Position numbers and translations under genes: made by a program | NCBI GenBank assembly: GCA_917880885.1 | Contig: OU862920.1 | Span: 36,677,019 to 36,741,018 of the forward strand | Length of the DNA: 64,000 nt | From: Limnephilus marmoratus | Taxonomy: Eukaryota > Arthropoda > Insecta > Trichoptera > Limnephilidae | Direction of reading: 5' to 3' | In this document: positions 21,444 through 32,804 of the stretch, piece after piece | How the letters are laid out: each line of letters opens with the position of its first letter | Position numbering within the stretch: position 1 is the stretch's first letter | Notes under the pieces: generated by a model | Databases searched by the model: none | Told to the model about the DNA's origin: nothing | The model's input: the letters and a program-made list of their open reading frames with translations, nothing else

Positions 21444-22672
21444 CAAGTGAAAATTAGACTTGTCTTTCATTCCTCGGGTTATCCGTGGTGTAAGCTTCCT
21501 CATCAATTTTTCACGGCAACATAAGTAACACTAATCCTTTATGCTAGTAGATATCCGCGTTTGTCCAAGTAAGATATGTAAACCGCTAAGATAATTTATA
21601 TTTTGTGTAAAAAAAATCATTTTTAATAACGAATATTACGTGGGTATCTCGGCGGCTTTGCGCTCCATATTTAAAATCTCTACTAAAAAACAGCTTTCCG
21701 AAAACTATGACCTTTACCAAAAAAATGTTACATTTTTCAGATATACACCACGAAACAAATCAGCAGCAGCCTTTTATTGACTACTAGCAGACCTGGACAC
21801 ACGTTGATGTGGCTAATGAAACACAACGCCACGCCATTACCCAACCTTCATAACCAACGCCATCTGTTAAATCAAATCCACACCGCCCGCATGCCAGCCC
21901 GCCGCCCGCTGTCCGCTTGCCAGCCCGCTCCCTTTATTTCAACCATTTTACAAAAAACCTTGACAAATTACATACCTAAAAACCTTCCTCATTAATCACA
22001 CTATCTATTGGTGAAAACCGCATGAAAATCAGTTACGTAGTTAAAAAGATCTAAGCGCATAGACAGCGGGAGCGACACCGTTTTATACTATGTAAAGATA
22101 GATGTAATTCATTAATAAGTTTTTTATTGTTAATTTTTTTATTTGAAGAAGCACAATACTTACATAAAAAGCACAAAATAATATCAATCTGTATACATAG
22201 CAGAAATAAATACGCTAGGAAACTGAAAAACCGGTATCTCATACCAGAGATGTTACATATTTTACGATACATTTATTTTTATGCATAATAAAAGCAAACA
22301 CACCCGAGATAAAAATTATTTCCACCTCAAAAAAGTAATGAAAAACCAAACGCTAATTTAAAAACTGATGCCCTTACGGTACAATTGAATTCGTCTCCCG
22401 GAGTATCAGGCGTGACCTGGAAATGTAAATAATCCAAAATACCTGAAAAATACCCTCGATTCTGTGCGCAAACGGGCGGTCCGTTTGATAGATTCTCCCA
22501 TCTTAACAGACGAATTACAATCTTTAGAGCACAGGCGCCAGGTGGGAATGCTATCCTTGTTCTACCGCTATTACAATGGAAGATGCTCCGAGGAACTAGC
22601 ATCATTGATCCCTTCGACAACGGTGCATAGTTGGGAAATACGCCAAATGCGTACCCAACATATTATGTACAT

Positions 22673-24597
22673 TAAGGTGGTCCAGGCCTACATAGTAAAA
22701 TATATTTTTTCAAATATAGATGTAGCCACCGATTTAATTTGTTACACCTACCATACCTATTATGTGTAAAAAAATTCATCACCTTATCTAATATTCAAGT
22801 GAGTGCTCATCGAATTAGAAGTTTCTGACAAAAGTTCTGGATTTTAAGTAAAACACGTAATTTAAGGTTTAATTATATTACAAGCATTTTAGTCAAATAA
22901 GTATAAAACGTATTTAAATTTGATCAAAATTTGGTAACAAAGCAATAATTAACATAATATTAGTCGCAATCTTTCAAAACTATATTTTTTAACTCCTTTT
23001 TTAATGTTTCAGTAGAAACGATTTTTCTGTTTTGTTCAACGATGTGAAGTAAAAATTGCTTTTCTTCCTCATTCTTAGTGAGTATAGTATTGTAATCTTC
23101 AAATAGTTTAACACCTCTCTCCGTTGAATCATTAACAACACGCAAATTTTTGACTCAGCTTTTGCAGGAGGTAATTGCAAGAAAGAGTCCTTGATATCAA
23201 GAACTAAGAGCGTTTTCAACGTTCTTTGTGTTGCAAAAGCTTCTAATGTAACCTCTGAGGCAAGCTTAGCAGATTCACCTCGTTCTGAACGATTACCGCC
23301 ATCAGAATTTATTTTTTGATCAATGGCCTGTTTCTCAGCATCAGACAGCTTCTCAGAAAATAGGGTAAATGCGACTAGTTCATCTGACAAATACCATAAG
23401 TGACGCTCTAAGACACCCCTACTGCTATACTGATTTCGGAATCAATGGTTTTTACAATTTTAAGCTATTCCAAAGTATTAAGTCATTTACTGGTGCATCT
23501 GCTGCTAAAGACGCTTCGATTCAAACTTTGATTTAGATGATAACTAACAAATCGAACAATTTATTTTTCTTCTCTCTTGATTAGTTTAAATCTTGTTACG
23601 ATCAAGTGCACTGGTGACGTATTGTGTAAATATGTCACTTGAAGACAGCTCAACGCACTATAAACTCATATTTGGACATATATCCTCTAATATGTTAGCA
23701 TTACTAGAAGTGCTACTGAAGCTGCACTCAAGTTCTAACTCTTGTCTCGACACCACCGAAGATGAAGCATTACTTTTAGCAGCCATTTCTTTCAATTCTT
23801 CAGATCTTTGTGTCCGTTTTAGAGAACTTTCTTTGACCTTTTCTAGTTTCTTGTCGATTGAGGTCCTAATCATCTTACGTTCTCATCTTTGATCGATGAG
23901 AAACGTTCTGTCTTCCGCAATTTTTATCAAATTCGAAGCGCTTGCATGGGCAATATCAAAAAGTTTGTCTATTTGTTTTTTAAACAAATACTCTCCTTTT
24001 CTTTGAGCATCAGCATTTCTTCCTCTATTTTTCTTCAATAGCAGCCAGTTCTTAAGAAATTTAATCAGTTTTTCAATGCAGTGATTTTATTGTCTGGTCG
24101 GAATACTAGATTTACCATACTTTTATAAGTTCTTGAATAAGTACATGCGCGGAATCTTTAACATTTTTGGAATCATTTAATATGTAGTGATAACGGAGTA
24201 AAACATGCCGAAGAGTAGTATGTTGGTTAAGCCTCATCAATGGCTCAATATCTCGAACCAGAAACAGAAAAATTTCATATTTTTTTCGAGTAGATGAACA
24301 CATTTTACTACACTGATTCACTTCACAGTCTACTAAATAAGTATCAAATACTTTAAAATTTGTCTATAAAACTCTTCAGTAGTTTATTTTAATAGTTTAA
24401 CACACGAAACTGGCCTGTAGCAAAAAGTAAAAATTAGGCATTTTACACAAAAAATTCATAAACAACACTCGATTGAGCACCCCTTTCTACTTGAGCTATC
24501 TCGCTGAAATTTTACTATGTTATTTCTATGAATACATGTAACAAATTCACGGGGAGGCCAAATGAAAAATTATAAAAAAAAATTTTGGACCACCTAA
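22673..24597 (-). mobile_element. 1.9-kb TIR element, 8-bp TSD ATGTACAT
   Basis: Bounded by ATGTACAT at 22665-22672 and 24598-24605. The left end reads TAAGGTGGTCCA and the right end, read inward, TTAGGTGGTCCA (11 of 12). The empty site is visible in the inverted left arm near 18965. The TSD length and nTnnnnAn pattern fit hAT, but the short TIR and the encoded protein do not let me name the superfamily. It carries a disrupted minus-strand gene (22960-24321). Confidence 0.75.
22960..24321 (-). pseudogene. Arthropod-expanded protein of unknown function, carried by the TIR element
   Basis: Minus-strand pieces in order: an N-terminal piece at 24321-24112 (FLVRDIEPLMRLNQHTTLRH), a middle piece with LFDIAHASA near 23960 and a coiled-coil, Lys/Glu-rich piece at 23873-23658. 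A SDELVAFTLFSEKLSD segment follows near 23385, and a C-terminal VVNDSTERGVKLFEDYN...EEKQFLLHIV segment near 23140. I recall this LFDIAHAxA ... WYLSEELV ... VVNDxAERGV layout from a multi-copy arthropod protein family with no assigned function; that is memory, not a search. Frameshifts and stops separate the pieces. Whether it is the element's own transposition gene or cargo is open. Confidence 0.5.
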
Positions 24598-25008
24598 ATG
24601 TACATGGTAGACATTTGTCACATGAGAACGTGTCGCTTCTTCGACTCGTTCTTATGTTCAACAGCTCGGCTGTGGAACGATCTGCCGGCCTCTGAGTTTC
24701 CTCCTTCCTACAAGGTGGGTCTATTCAAGACCAATGTTCATTCCTTCCTTTCCTCAAAAAGACCCTCCACACAGCATCTCAGATGACATAGGCCCTGAGG
24801 GAAATTGTTTTCCTTAGGGACTCATGTGTGGGTTAATGTAAAAAAAACTGTTATTTATTGCTTTATTATTATTTATTTATTGCTTTCATTACCTTTTTGG
24901 AAAAATCCTAAAAAGTAGCCATTTATTTTACATTAATACTAATTACTAAGAATGAAATGTTTATTGTTAATAATGAAATAATTAGTGTTAAAGGATGTAT
25001 CTTGAACA

Positions 25009-25140
25009 TTAAATTTCATCGAGATCATCAATACTCTTTTCGACGGGGGCTCCGTTCGTACATGAGCTGAGGCAGCCGCAGGCACCGGAGCAGGCAATCC
25101 CTGCTTTGCGGCAACCGCAGCGCATCCCACACCCAGTCAT
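25009..25140 (-). CDS. Small cysteine-rich protein or C-terminal tail
   Basis: A 43-residue minus-strand frame starting at 25140 (MTGCGMRCGCRKAG) and ending at 25009-25011. It has seven Cys: C4, C8, C10, C17, C21, C23 and C27. The C-terminus is acidic (SIDDLDEI). The GCxCRKAGxxCSxxC pattern resembles the metal-binding Cys-rich tails that close several arthropod transposon-related and orphan proteins, and also metallothioneins. The frame is open a little further upstream, to a stop near 25175, so this may be the last exon or a broken tail. It sits between the inverted duplication and LINE G. Confidence 0.4.
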   Translation of the reverse strand: MTGCGMRCGCRKAGIACSGACGCLSSCTNGAPVEKSIDDLDEI

Positions 25141-25378
25141 GGCCAAAAGCCAAAATTTACACTCATAAACCACTTACACGGCTATTTCTGTCACCGAAAA
25201 ATAACAACATTGTACTGTTATGAATTGATCACTAAAATATCCAATAATAATGAGTAATGGGTTGTCATTAAACATAAAGTTGTGTTACAGTACACCACAG
25301 TGCTAATTACTAGTGTTTTAAAAACAGTTGCCCAATTCGATAACTTAATAGTGATATAATTAAAATCAATAACAATCT

Positions 25379-25590
25379 CGAAACTGTGCGGTAGAATTAA
25401 TTTCAATCAGGTACAATTAGTACATTATACAGGTTAACCAGATTGCCTGCCCACAGGCGCAACGAAACTGTGCGGTATAAATAATTTCAATCAGGTACCA
25501 AATTACAGGTTACCCTGATTGCCTGCCCACAGGCGCTACTACCAAATTACAGATTACCCTGATTGCCTGCCCACAGGCGCTACTACCAAA
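25379..25590 (+). repeat. Tandem repeats in LINE G 5' UTR
   Basis: GAAACTGTGCGGTA...TTTCAATCAGG occurs at 25379 and 25464, about 85 bp apart. The GATTGCCTGCCCACAGGCGC block occurs three times (about 25441, 25519 and 25559). Tandem 5' UTR repeats of this kind often act as LINE promoters. They end about 80 bp before ORF1. Confidence 0.65.
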
Positions 25591-25670
25591 ATAATATAAA
25601 CAAATATAATATAAATATAAACAATATACATATAAAACAATATAAACACATATTAATACAATAAATCGAA

Positions 25671-26723
25671 ATGGAGAACATAGCATGCTTCAAGTGTCCT
25701 GAACCAATATTGACGAAGGAGTCAATGTTTTACTGCTCTTGCTGCAAAGAAAATCTACATTTCGCCTGCGGTGGAATAGGAGAGGCGCAGTACCGCAAGC
25801 TAACACAGGAGAATAGGAGCAACCATTAAGTGTAGCAGTTGCAAGACAGTTGCAAGCAGTTGCAAGCAGTTACAAGATACGCGGAGTACGACGAGATCCA
25901 CGGGAAAGGATAGCGCAGCGGCCAGCTCCAACAAGCCTGGACTCACACAAGGAGAAACGCAGCACGACTTAATTATGGCTGAACTTCGACACATCAAAAC
26001 AGAATTGCTAGGATTCAAGAACGTCCCGACTCAAGTGACGGCAATTTACACCGAGTTCACAGAATTTAAAGCTTCGCTAACGTTCTTCAACTCTAAAATG
26101 GAGGGATTCGAGGCAGAATTAAAAAAATCTATGGAAAAATTGAAAACCATAGATTCCGTACAGCAAAAAAATACAGAGCTCGAAGCCAAGCTAATAAGGC
26201 TTGAGCAAAAAATTGACGAACAAGATCGTCAACAAAAAAATTTTGATGCAGAAATTAGAGGAGTACCGGAGTTTGAAGATGAAAACCTGCAAAATATTAT
26301 CTTCAACATAAACAAGGAAATAAAAACCACCACAACGAACAAGGACATAGAAACCAGCTTTAGGGTTCCTGGAAGGATAGTTCCACATAGATCTAGACCA
26401 ATAATTATACGGTTTAGACACATACATTTAAGGGATGAATTTTTAAACAATGCTAAACGGTATAACCTTAATGCCATAAGTAAGGAAGATAAGCTCAATA
26501 CAAGCTCTATAGGTCTCTCTGGTCCCTGTATGCCAGTTTTCATCTCGGAACACTTAACCTCATGTAATAAACGTCTACTATACCTAGCAAAAAAATGGCA
26601 ATTGAAAAAAACTGGCTTTTGTATGGGTAAAATCGGGCCGAGTCTACGTACGCCAAAACTCAGATTCGCGAGCAATTCAGGTTACTTCAGAGAATACCTT
26701 AATTTCCTTATGACTTACGAATA
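25671..26723 (+). pseudogene. LINE G ORF1 with PHD-type zinc finger and coiled coil
   Basis: Starts at 25671 (MENIACFKCPEP). The first ~60 residues carry a PHD-like Cys/His pattern: CFKC, then CSCCKENLHFAC, then CSSCK. A one-base frameshift near 25820 falls inside the finger; the rest is open from 25975 to 26723. A long coiled coil follows (LKKSMEKL...LEAKLIRLEQKIDEQ), then an FP-like domain with VFISEHLT near 26540. CR1-group ORF1 proteins with a PHD finger are known. The likely role is RNA binding and assembly. Confidence 0.7.
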
Positions 26724-26903
26724 AATGGATACGCATACTTATTAACTGCACTTCACACTTACACATGGAGGATTACGATCATTACTATTGTTTATGCACA
26801 CTATTGTTTATGCGACACTTTCATCTTGGTACTTTGGAAATGGATTTTAAATCTGATATACTTAAACATTTATCCCTACCTTACATTATATTCAAAATAA
26901 GAT

Positions 26904-27771
26904 TATGATTCACTTACCCACTGACATTTCTGTTGAAACCAGTATCATAGGTAACAATCAAAATATGAAAAACACCTTCAATATAATGCATCAAAATGTA
27001 CAATGCATCTGAAATAAAATCCTAGAACCAGAAAATATTCTGTAAAACATTGATGTATTTTGTGTTAGCGAACACTGGCTACAGAAAGATGAAGCAACAT
27101 CTATTAATTTTAATAGTTATAAATTAGGTTAAATTTTTTGTCGAGAGAGCCATTTTCACGGAGGCGTCTCTATTTACTTAAATGAAAACATTACATTTAC
27201 TGAACTAGAATATGTTAAACAAAAACAAAAAAATTTGTATTAGAATGTGTTGGCATTGAAATTCCAAGGCTTAAAATGATCATTTGTACAGTTTACTATA
27301 ATGACTCCGATATAAATATATTTTTTGAACAACTTGAACTTCTTTTAAACAAAATTTTCAAAAACAATAAAAAACAAATAATACTCTGCGGAGACCTTAA
27401 CATTGACACACACTACAAGAACGAAAAAAAACCACTTTAAAATCATACAACATACGATTGATTATTGATAAACCCACTCGTATACAAGGAAATAAAAAAG
27501 TATAATTGATCATATATGTACAAATATACCAAAAAGCTCTTACACATGGGAAGTCACAGAATTAGCTGTATCAGATCACATGGCACAGTTAATGCACATA
27601 AAAACAGAAAATAATATAAAACAAACTTGGTATGCAAAAAAACAATTATTTAATAAAGAAAATACAAAAAAAATTAACAATTACTTATGAGGAATATGTT
27701 GGGATCTATTAAAATCGTTTGAATCCATTGATGACAGTTATGAGTACTTCATTAATAAAGTAAATGAGGGT
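26904..27771 (+). pseudogene. LINE G ORF2 endonuclease, degenerate
   Basis: Recognisable in mixed frames: FNIMHQNV near 26965, FCVSEHWLQ near 27060 (catalytic Glu), GGVSIYL near 27165, and CGDLNIDTHY near 27390. At least five stops or frameshifts occur. The segment leads into the open RT frame at 27772. Confidence 0.6.
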
Positions 27772-29769
27772 ATGAAACTTTTTTTCCCCTTTAAACAACA
27801 TAGATATCCCCAAAAACGCCAAATAAATTGGATAACACCTGGTATTAAAATATCTATTACACAAAAAAGACATCTATACATAAAACAAAAAAACACAAAT
27901 GACCTGTCAATCATAAACCATTACAAACAATACAAAAAAGTTCTCAGTAAAGTAAAACAAGTAGCTAAACGAAATTACAATAGTCAACGTATTCAAAATG
28001 CGCAGAATAAAACTAAAACATCATGGAACATAATAAAAGAGAACTCAAATAATTTAAAATCTAAAATTAAGCCAAAAATCTGTCTTAAAATAAATGATAC
28101 CATGGTATCAGAACCAGAAAACATTGCAAATGAATTTAATACTTTCTTTGCACCTTCGCTACCACCACAAAATACATCTCAACGTACACAATCTGCTAAC
28201 ACAGTCACAAACAAACAGTCTCAATCATTCTTTATAACGCCTCTAAGCAAGGAGGAAATTATCAGAATTATCGTAAAACTGAAAGATAAAAGCAGTGTCG
28301 GCACTGACAAAGTCCCTATAAAAATTATAAAAGCAAGTGCAGAAGCGTTGAGTTACCCGTTGGAAATATTAATTAACAAATCTTTTGAATCAGGAACCTT
28401 CCCAGAACACCTAAAACAATCTATTAGTGTGCCTTTATATAAAAAGGGTCCCAAACAGGAAATCTCAAATTATAGACCAATATCCTTATTACAAAATTTT
28501 TCAAAAATATTTGAAAGAGCAATGTACAATCGCATTTACAACTTTCTCGAAAACTTTAAGATAATATGTCCACAACAATTTGGATTCCGTAAAGGCCGTT
28601 CGACAACACAAGCAGTCTTCAATTTCATGAACAAAATTCTGGAAAGTATTAATGTTAGCAAAAAAACCGTAGGTATTTTTCTCGACCTCTCAAAAGCATT
28701 CGACAATGTTGATCATAAGCTTCTTCTAATTAAACTTGAACACGTCGGTATAAGAGGTTTAGCATTAAAATGGTTTGAATCGTACCTAATAAATCGTAAA
28801 CAAAAAGTTCAAATTTCAAACATTGACGAAAAAATGATGCAGTACATGGTAGAATCCAAATGGAGAACAATCAACAAGGGTGTGCCTCAAGGAAGCATTC
28901 TTGGGCCCCTCCTGTTCCTTATATACATAAACGAACTTCCCATTATTGCTGGCACAGAATGTTCAATGTTTGCTGATGACACTGCTTTGTTGTTTGAATG
29001 AAATGAAGACGTTGACGAATTTGTTAAACATATTAACGAGACTTGTCAATCAATAGCAAATTGGCTGTTATCACAAAATCTGTCACTCAACACTAACAAA
29101 ACTCAAATTTTACAATTTTGTCCAGTGCAAGCTACACCTATAAACATAAATGTAAACTTCAATAATAATATTATCGAACCTTCCCAAACTTGTTCACTGC
29201 TGGGAATACAACTAGATGCAAATATAAACTGAAAAGAACATGTATCCAAAATAGTAGCCAAAATCAGTAGCTTTTCTTTTGTTCTAGGTACACTGAGAAA
29301 TATATTAAACATCGAATCGGTAATGGCCGCATACTATGGTTATGTATATTCAATAATAAAATACGGAATTATCTTTTGGGGAAACTCAGTAAACGCCAAA
29401 GATGTTTTTATCATCCAAAAAAGATGTATAAGAAAAATGACAAACTCTGCTAATCGGGATTCATGTAGACCTATATTTAAAAATTTGAAAATTCTTACAG
29501 TCACCGACATATATATAATGGAGTTATGCATGTTAGTGCGATCATCTCCAGAAAAGTTTCCACAAAAAAACTCTACACATAAACACGCTACAAGGTTTAC
29601 AGAACACAAAACAATTTTCCAAAAAGGACCCTTTTTCATGGCCATTAAAGTATTCAACAACCTTCCACATGATATTAAACAAATACAAGATACACTCAGA
29701 TTTAAGTCATCACTAAAAATATTCCTTCTGAACAGGTCTCATTACACATTAAGTGAATACCTCACATAG
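27772..29769 (+). pseudogene. LINE G reverse transcriptase
   Basis: Open for 409 residues (27772-29001), then one TGA just after the YADD-equivalent box; it resumes to 29769 with another stop near 29230. Blocks: SVPLYKKGPKQEISNYRPIS, QQFGFRKGRST, GIFLDLSKAFDNVDHKLLL, KGVPQGSILGPLLFLIYI, catalytic SMFADDTALL near 28970, LLGIQLDANI, and the C-terminal MAAYYGYVYSIIKYGIIFWG. Both catalytic Asp residues are present. The element is CR1/Jockey-group; its 3' end is a (GATTTT)n repeat at about 29957-29978, a tail type known from CR1/L2-like elements. Confidence 0.7.
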
Positions 29770-29961
29770 GTACAACTGTTTTTATATTTATGTCTATATA
29801 ATAAATTTAAAAAAATTCAATATGTATTACACCACTTTTATATTTATATTTAATTTGCGTTCAAATCTGTACAACATGTTAGGTTAACTGGAAGAAATAG
29901 GATGTAGGTACCTATAAGTTATACCTTTTGTACTTAATGTAAATTTTGTACAATAAATGAT
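29770..29961 (+). mobile_element. LINE G 3' UTR and GATTTT-repeat tail
   Basis: AT-rich 3' UTR ending in AATGATTTTGATTTTGATT. Beyond it the minus-strand BEL protease begins at once, so the LINE inserted into that BEL element and its remaining 3' part is not seen to the left of the LINE. Confidence 0.6.
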
Positions 29962-29969
29962 TTTGATTT

Positions 29970-30420
29970 TGATTTTATCCATGTTCACCCGGTCATTGGT
30001 TAGGATGTTCCAGAATTCTTCCGCCCCCAGCAGGATGTCGATTGGTGCGGAGACATTTAATTTTGGATCGGCTAATTTCAACCCTGACGGTAGTTTAAAC
30101 TCGCTCCTGGGTATGGTTTTTTGCGGTATATTTGTAGTTATTTCCTGTAAAATCAAGCAAGAAATTATTTTTTTTTTTATCAGTTTTCAAAGAATTCAAT
30201 TCTACCCGCACACTTTTTCTTATGTGTGTGATATTTTTGTGAATTCCCGAAACCGGTTTGTTAATGTGATTAAATTCTAAATTCAATCTTTTTGCAAAAT
30301 CCTCTCTCATGAAATTGGATTGAGCAACAGAATCTATCATTACTCTGTCTTTGTAGATATTGTTGTCTTTACCGACGACACCAACCATCGCCGTGGACAA
30401 CAATACTAATTTCTCCACTC
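29970..30420 (-). pseudogene. BEL/Pao protease region
   Basis: The minus strand reads a retropepsin-like region with the flap and hydrophobic-strand layout of BEL proteases: VMIDSVAQSNFM near 30345 (the usual D[ST]G site is altered), FKLPSGLKLADP near 30080 and IDILLGAEEFW near 30040. A frameshift lies near 30155. The protease would cut gag-pol. The altered active site and frameshift make it inactive. It is cut at 29970 by LINE G. Confidence 0.6.
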
Positions 30421-30499
30421 AACTTACTGCAGAGTAATTGTTAATTGATACTGCTCTAGCATCTGTTTCTGAATTCAAGGATTCTACCCCGAATCCTTC

Positions 30500-30670
30500 T
30501 TTATGCAGCAAAGTATATGATGCTCACTTTCACATCGTTTGCAATTAAAAGTTATCTTGCAATCATTTGCAAGATGACCTGGTTTCAAGCATTTGAAACA
30601 TGCTTGGCTCCTTTTTATCGACTCTATACGATCTTGTATTTTTAATTTTAAAAACTTTTACAATAATAAA
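30500..30670 (-). pseudogene. BEL/Pao gag zinc-knuckle region
   Basis: The minus strand carries CFKCLKPGHLANDC (CX2CX4HX4C) near 30600 and then CKRCESEHHILCC. An earlier knuckle, beginning CNFCNGDHP near 31450, is split by the mariner relic; its last Cys lies at 30660. Its reading frame is continuous only if the mariner and one TA are removed. Confidence 0.7.
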
Positions 30671-30672
30671 TA

Positions 30673-31433
30673 CGGGGTGCGCCAGAGAAACTTACTTATT
30701 TGAAAAAATTCCCGACCGTTGAGTTGGGCAGGTAGAGGGGCGGGACGGGGCGCATCTGGAGGGGGACTTCCCCAAGTTTGTTTCCTATTTTCGTCAGTTG
30801 CCATTATGCTGTGGTCTAGAGAGCAGCGGGCCTTCGCCGTCGAGAGCTTCTTTTGTAACGGTCGCTCAGTTGTTGCTACGCAACGTGCCTTTCGCGCTCG
30901 CTTCGAAATTCCTCCTAACAGACTCGTTCTATTCGATTCTGTCGTGGGTCAACTCATTTCGGTAGTGTGGAAGTGTCGCACGTTAGCAAGATGGAGCCGT
31001 AGCACACACAGCACGAGACTCAATGAATTTGCTGCGACAACATTTCCCCGACCGCCTCATCTCTCTCCGAGGCGATCTCCCATGGCCGGCGCGCTCTCCG
31101 GATTTGACTCCATGTGATTTTTTTATGGGGTTATTTGAAATCCCTTGTTTATGTCGATCAACCACGGACCATAGATAACCTGAAGAACAACATTCGCGAC
31201 GCTATTGCCAATATTCCGATTGATATGCTGAGAAGAGTGGACGAGAACTTCAAAAAACGACTTAACCAGTGTATGCGCGATGAGGGTCGCCATTTAAAAG
31301 ATGTAATTTTTTAGACAGTATGAAAAAAAACTTGGTACATTGTATTTTCAAATAAAAAAAAATTATTACAATATCTACAGTGCTTTTGTTTTTATTGAAC
31401 TTTCAAATAAGTAAGTTTCTCTGGCGCACCCTG
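30673..31433 (+). mobile_element. Mariner-like element, internally deleted
   Basis: 761 bp with about 31-bp terminal inverted repeats: GGGTGCGCCAGAGAAACTTA at the left and its complement at the right. The flanks are TA (30671-30672) and CA (31434-31435), a mutated TA duplication. It encodes the N-terminal helix-turn-helix start (WSREQRAFAVESFF...NGRSVVATQRAFR) from 30806. After a deletion it encodes the C-terminal SPDLTPCDFF with the third catalytic residue, then WGYLKSLVY to a stop near 31314. The first two catalytic Asp residues are missing, so it cannot move itself. Confidence 0.75.
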
Positions 31434-31476
31434 CAGGATGATCTCCATTGCAAAAATTGCATTTCCCCTTTTTTAC

Positions 31477-32370
31477 TTATAAAAATGCCCTTTTTAGATT
31501 ATTAATTTGAGGTTTATTTTGGATCACTGGCTTTCTATATGTTGTCTGCATCAATTCTAGAGTTTGCGCACGTGATGATAAACACTTCAGAAATTCTCTT
31601 AAGGTAGGTAGTTTGCCTTCTATAGGCATTTGCTCCCAATATTTCCTCGTATTTACATCTAATTTATTTGAAATCACGTATATGATTAAGGCATCCCATT
31701 GCTCGACTGGAACCCCTAAATTTTGCAATGCCTTTCGATTAACGTTGGTTTCGTCAATTAATCGTCGCAACCCTGTCTGATCTTCGAATTTCATTTCTTT
31801 TAATTGAAAAATCGATTGAATGTGCTTATGTACCGTCGCTCTTAAATTAGTATATCTTTCGTGCAATAGCTCCCATGAAGCTTGATAGCTTAATTCTGAG
31901 ATTTCTAAATTTGCGATGATCTTGGCCGCGTCACCCTTTAAACACGATTGCAAATAATAAAACTTTTGGACGTTACTTAGTGAATTATTGTTATTAACTA
32001 AAGCTTTAAACGTTTCCAAAAAGGTGTTCCAATTTTTTTGATCACCACTGAATTCTTGCAATTTTAGGTTAGGCAATTTAATTTCAAATTTCGTTTGTTC
32101 GACGTATTCTATTTTCCCTTTGCCTCGGCCATTACGGTGAAAAATTGATTTTCAAAAGTTTCCCGTTGGATCTCGTTATTCGCATCGCTTGACTCGGGAA
32201 TATTTTCGATCTGATCTTGGATTGTTTCGAATTCATTTATCAAATCTTTAATTCTTTCATAGCGTAATTTTATCTCGTTTGCTGATAATGTGTTTAGAAC
32301 TTGATTAAATCTCGTAAGCTTGCCTTTTAAAACCTACCGCTTATTTATCAAATGTTTTAACTCAGCCATC
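31477..32370 (-). pseudogene. BEL/Pao gag
   Basis: Open for 199 residues (32076-31477). The upstream part to about 32370 (MAELKHLINKR...) is frameshifted and has one stop. It includes the KLQEFSGDQKNW...FLETFKALV, QKFYYLQSCLKGDAAKII and WELLHERY blocks of BEL gag, as in the plus-strand copy at 5932. Zinc knuckles follow at 31450 and 30600. The 5' LTR is 430 bp upstream. The protein would form the core particle and bind RNA. Confidence 0.7.
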
Positions 32371-32804
32371 GTAACTGCTATGTATTAACTGGCGATGATA
32401 AATAATCCGATAAAATAACAAGAAAATATTTTAAATTCTTTATTTGCCAAGGTTAGAAAACAGGTGTATAATTATGGATCGCGTGGTAATGAAACAAAAA
32501 CAAAAGATAACAGTTCGAAGAAAAAACAATGTTGACAAAATTCTTACATAAAATTCATTCTAATCTAAATTGTTCAATCATATAATGCAATTTTAAACTG
32601 AAGTTAAAAATTGTAGGTTAATTTTAATTATTGAGGGTGTTTAAGAGATCATGATGGGAAATAGACCACTTATCTTGAATTAACACTGTTTTGATGATCT
32701 TCTGGTATTCATCTTTTATAATATCTATATTCCATCTTCTTGGCCGTTGGTGTTTATTTACGTTTTTTAATCCAAATCGTTCAAAACCCGGTTATGAAGG
32801 ACCA

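Larger units (their letters stand above)
22455..24842 (+). pseudogene. LINE K ORF2 C-terminus, right-arm copy split by insertion
   Basis: On the plus strand the C-terminal region of a Jockey-group ORF2 reads RKRAVRLIDSPILTDELQS, RRQVGMLSLFYRYYNG and SEELASLIP up to 22672. It is then interrupted by the 1.9-kb element, and resumes at 24598 with CHMRTCRFFDSFLCS, LWNDLPASEFPPSYK and SFLSSKRPSTQHLR, a stop, the hairpin and an A-run. This half of the ORF is less damaged than the left-arm copy. Only the last ~130 residues of ORF2 are present, so the copy was already 5'-truncated before duplication. Confidence 0.7.
21444..24935. repeat. Right arm of 6.3-kb inverted duplication
   Basis: Reverse-complement match to 18646-20190 over 21444-22672 and 24598-24935. 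The two parts are separated by the element at 22673-24597. Shared landmarks include the GAGGAAGCTTACACC block (20140/21490), the GC-rich patch (about 19730/21900) and the LINE hairpin tail (18722/24770). Confidence 0.8.

Noticed and set aside
21777..21995. 72-residue Pro/His-rich frame
   Set aside because: Lies in the GC-rich patch of the inverted duplication; the equivalent left-arm copy is not open in the same frame.
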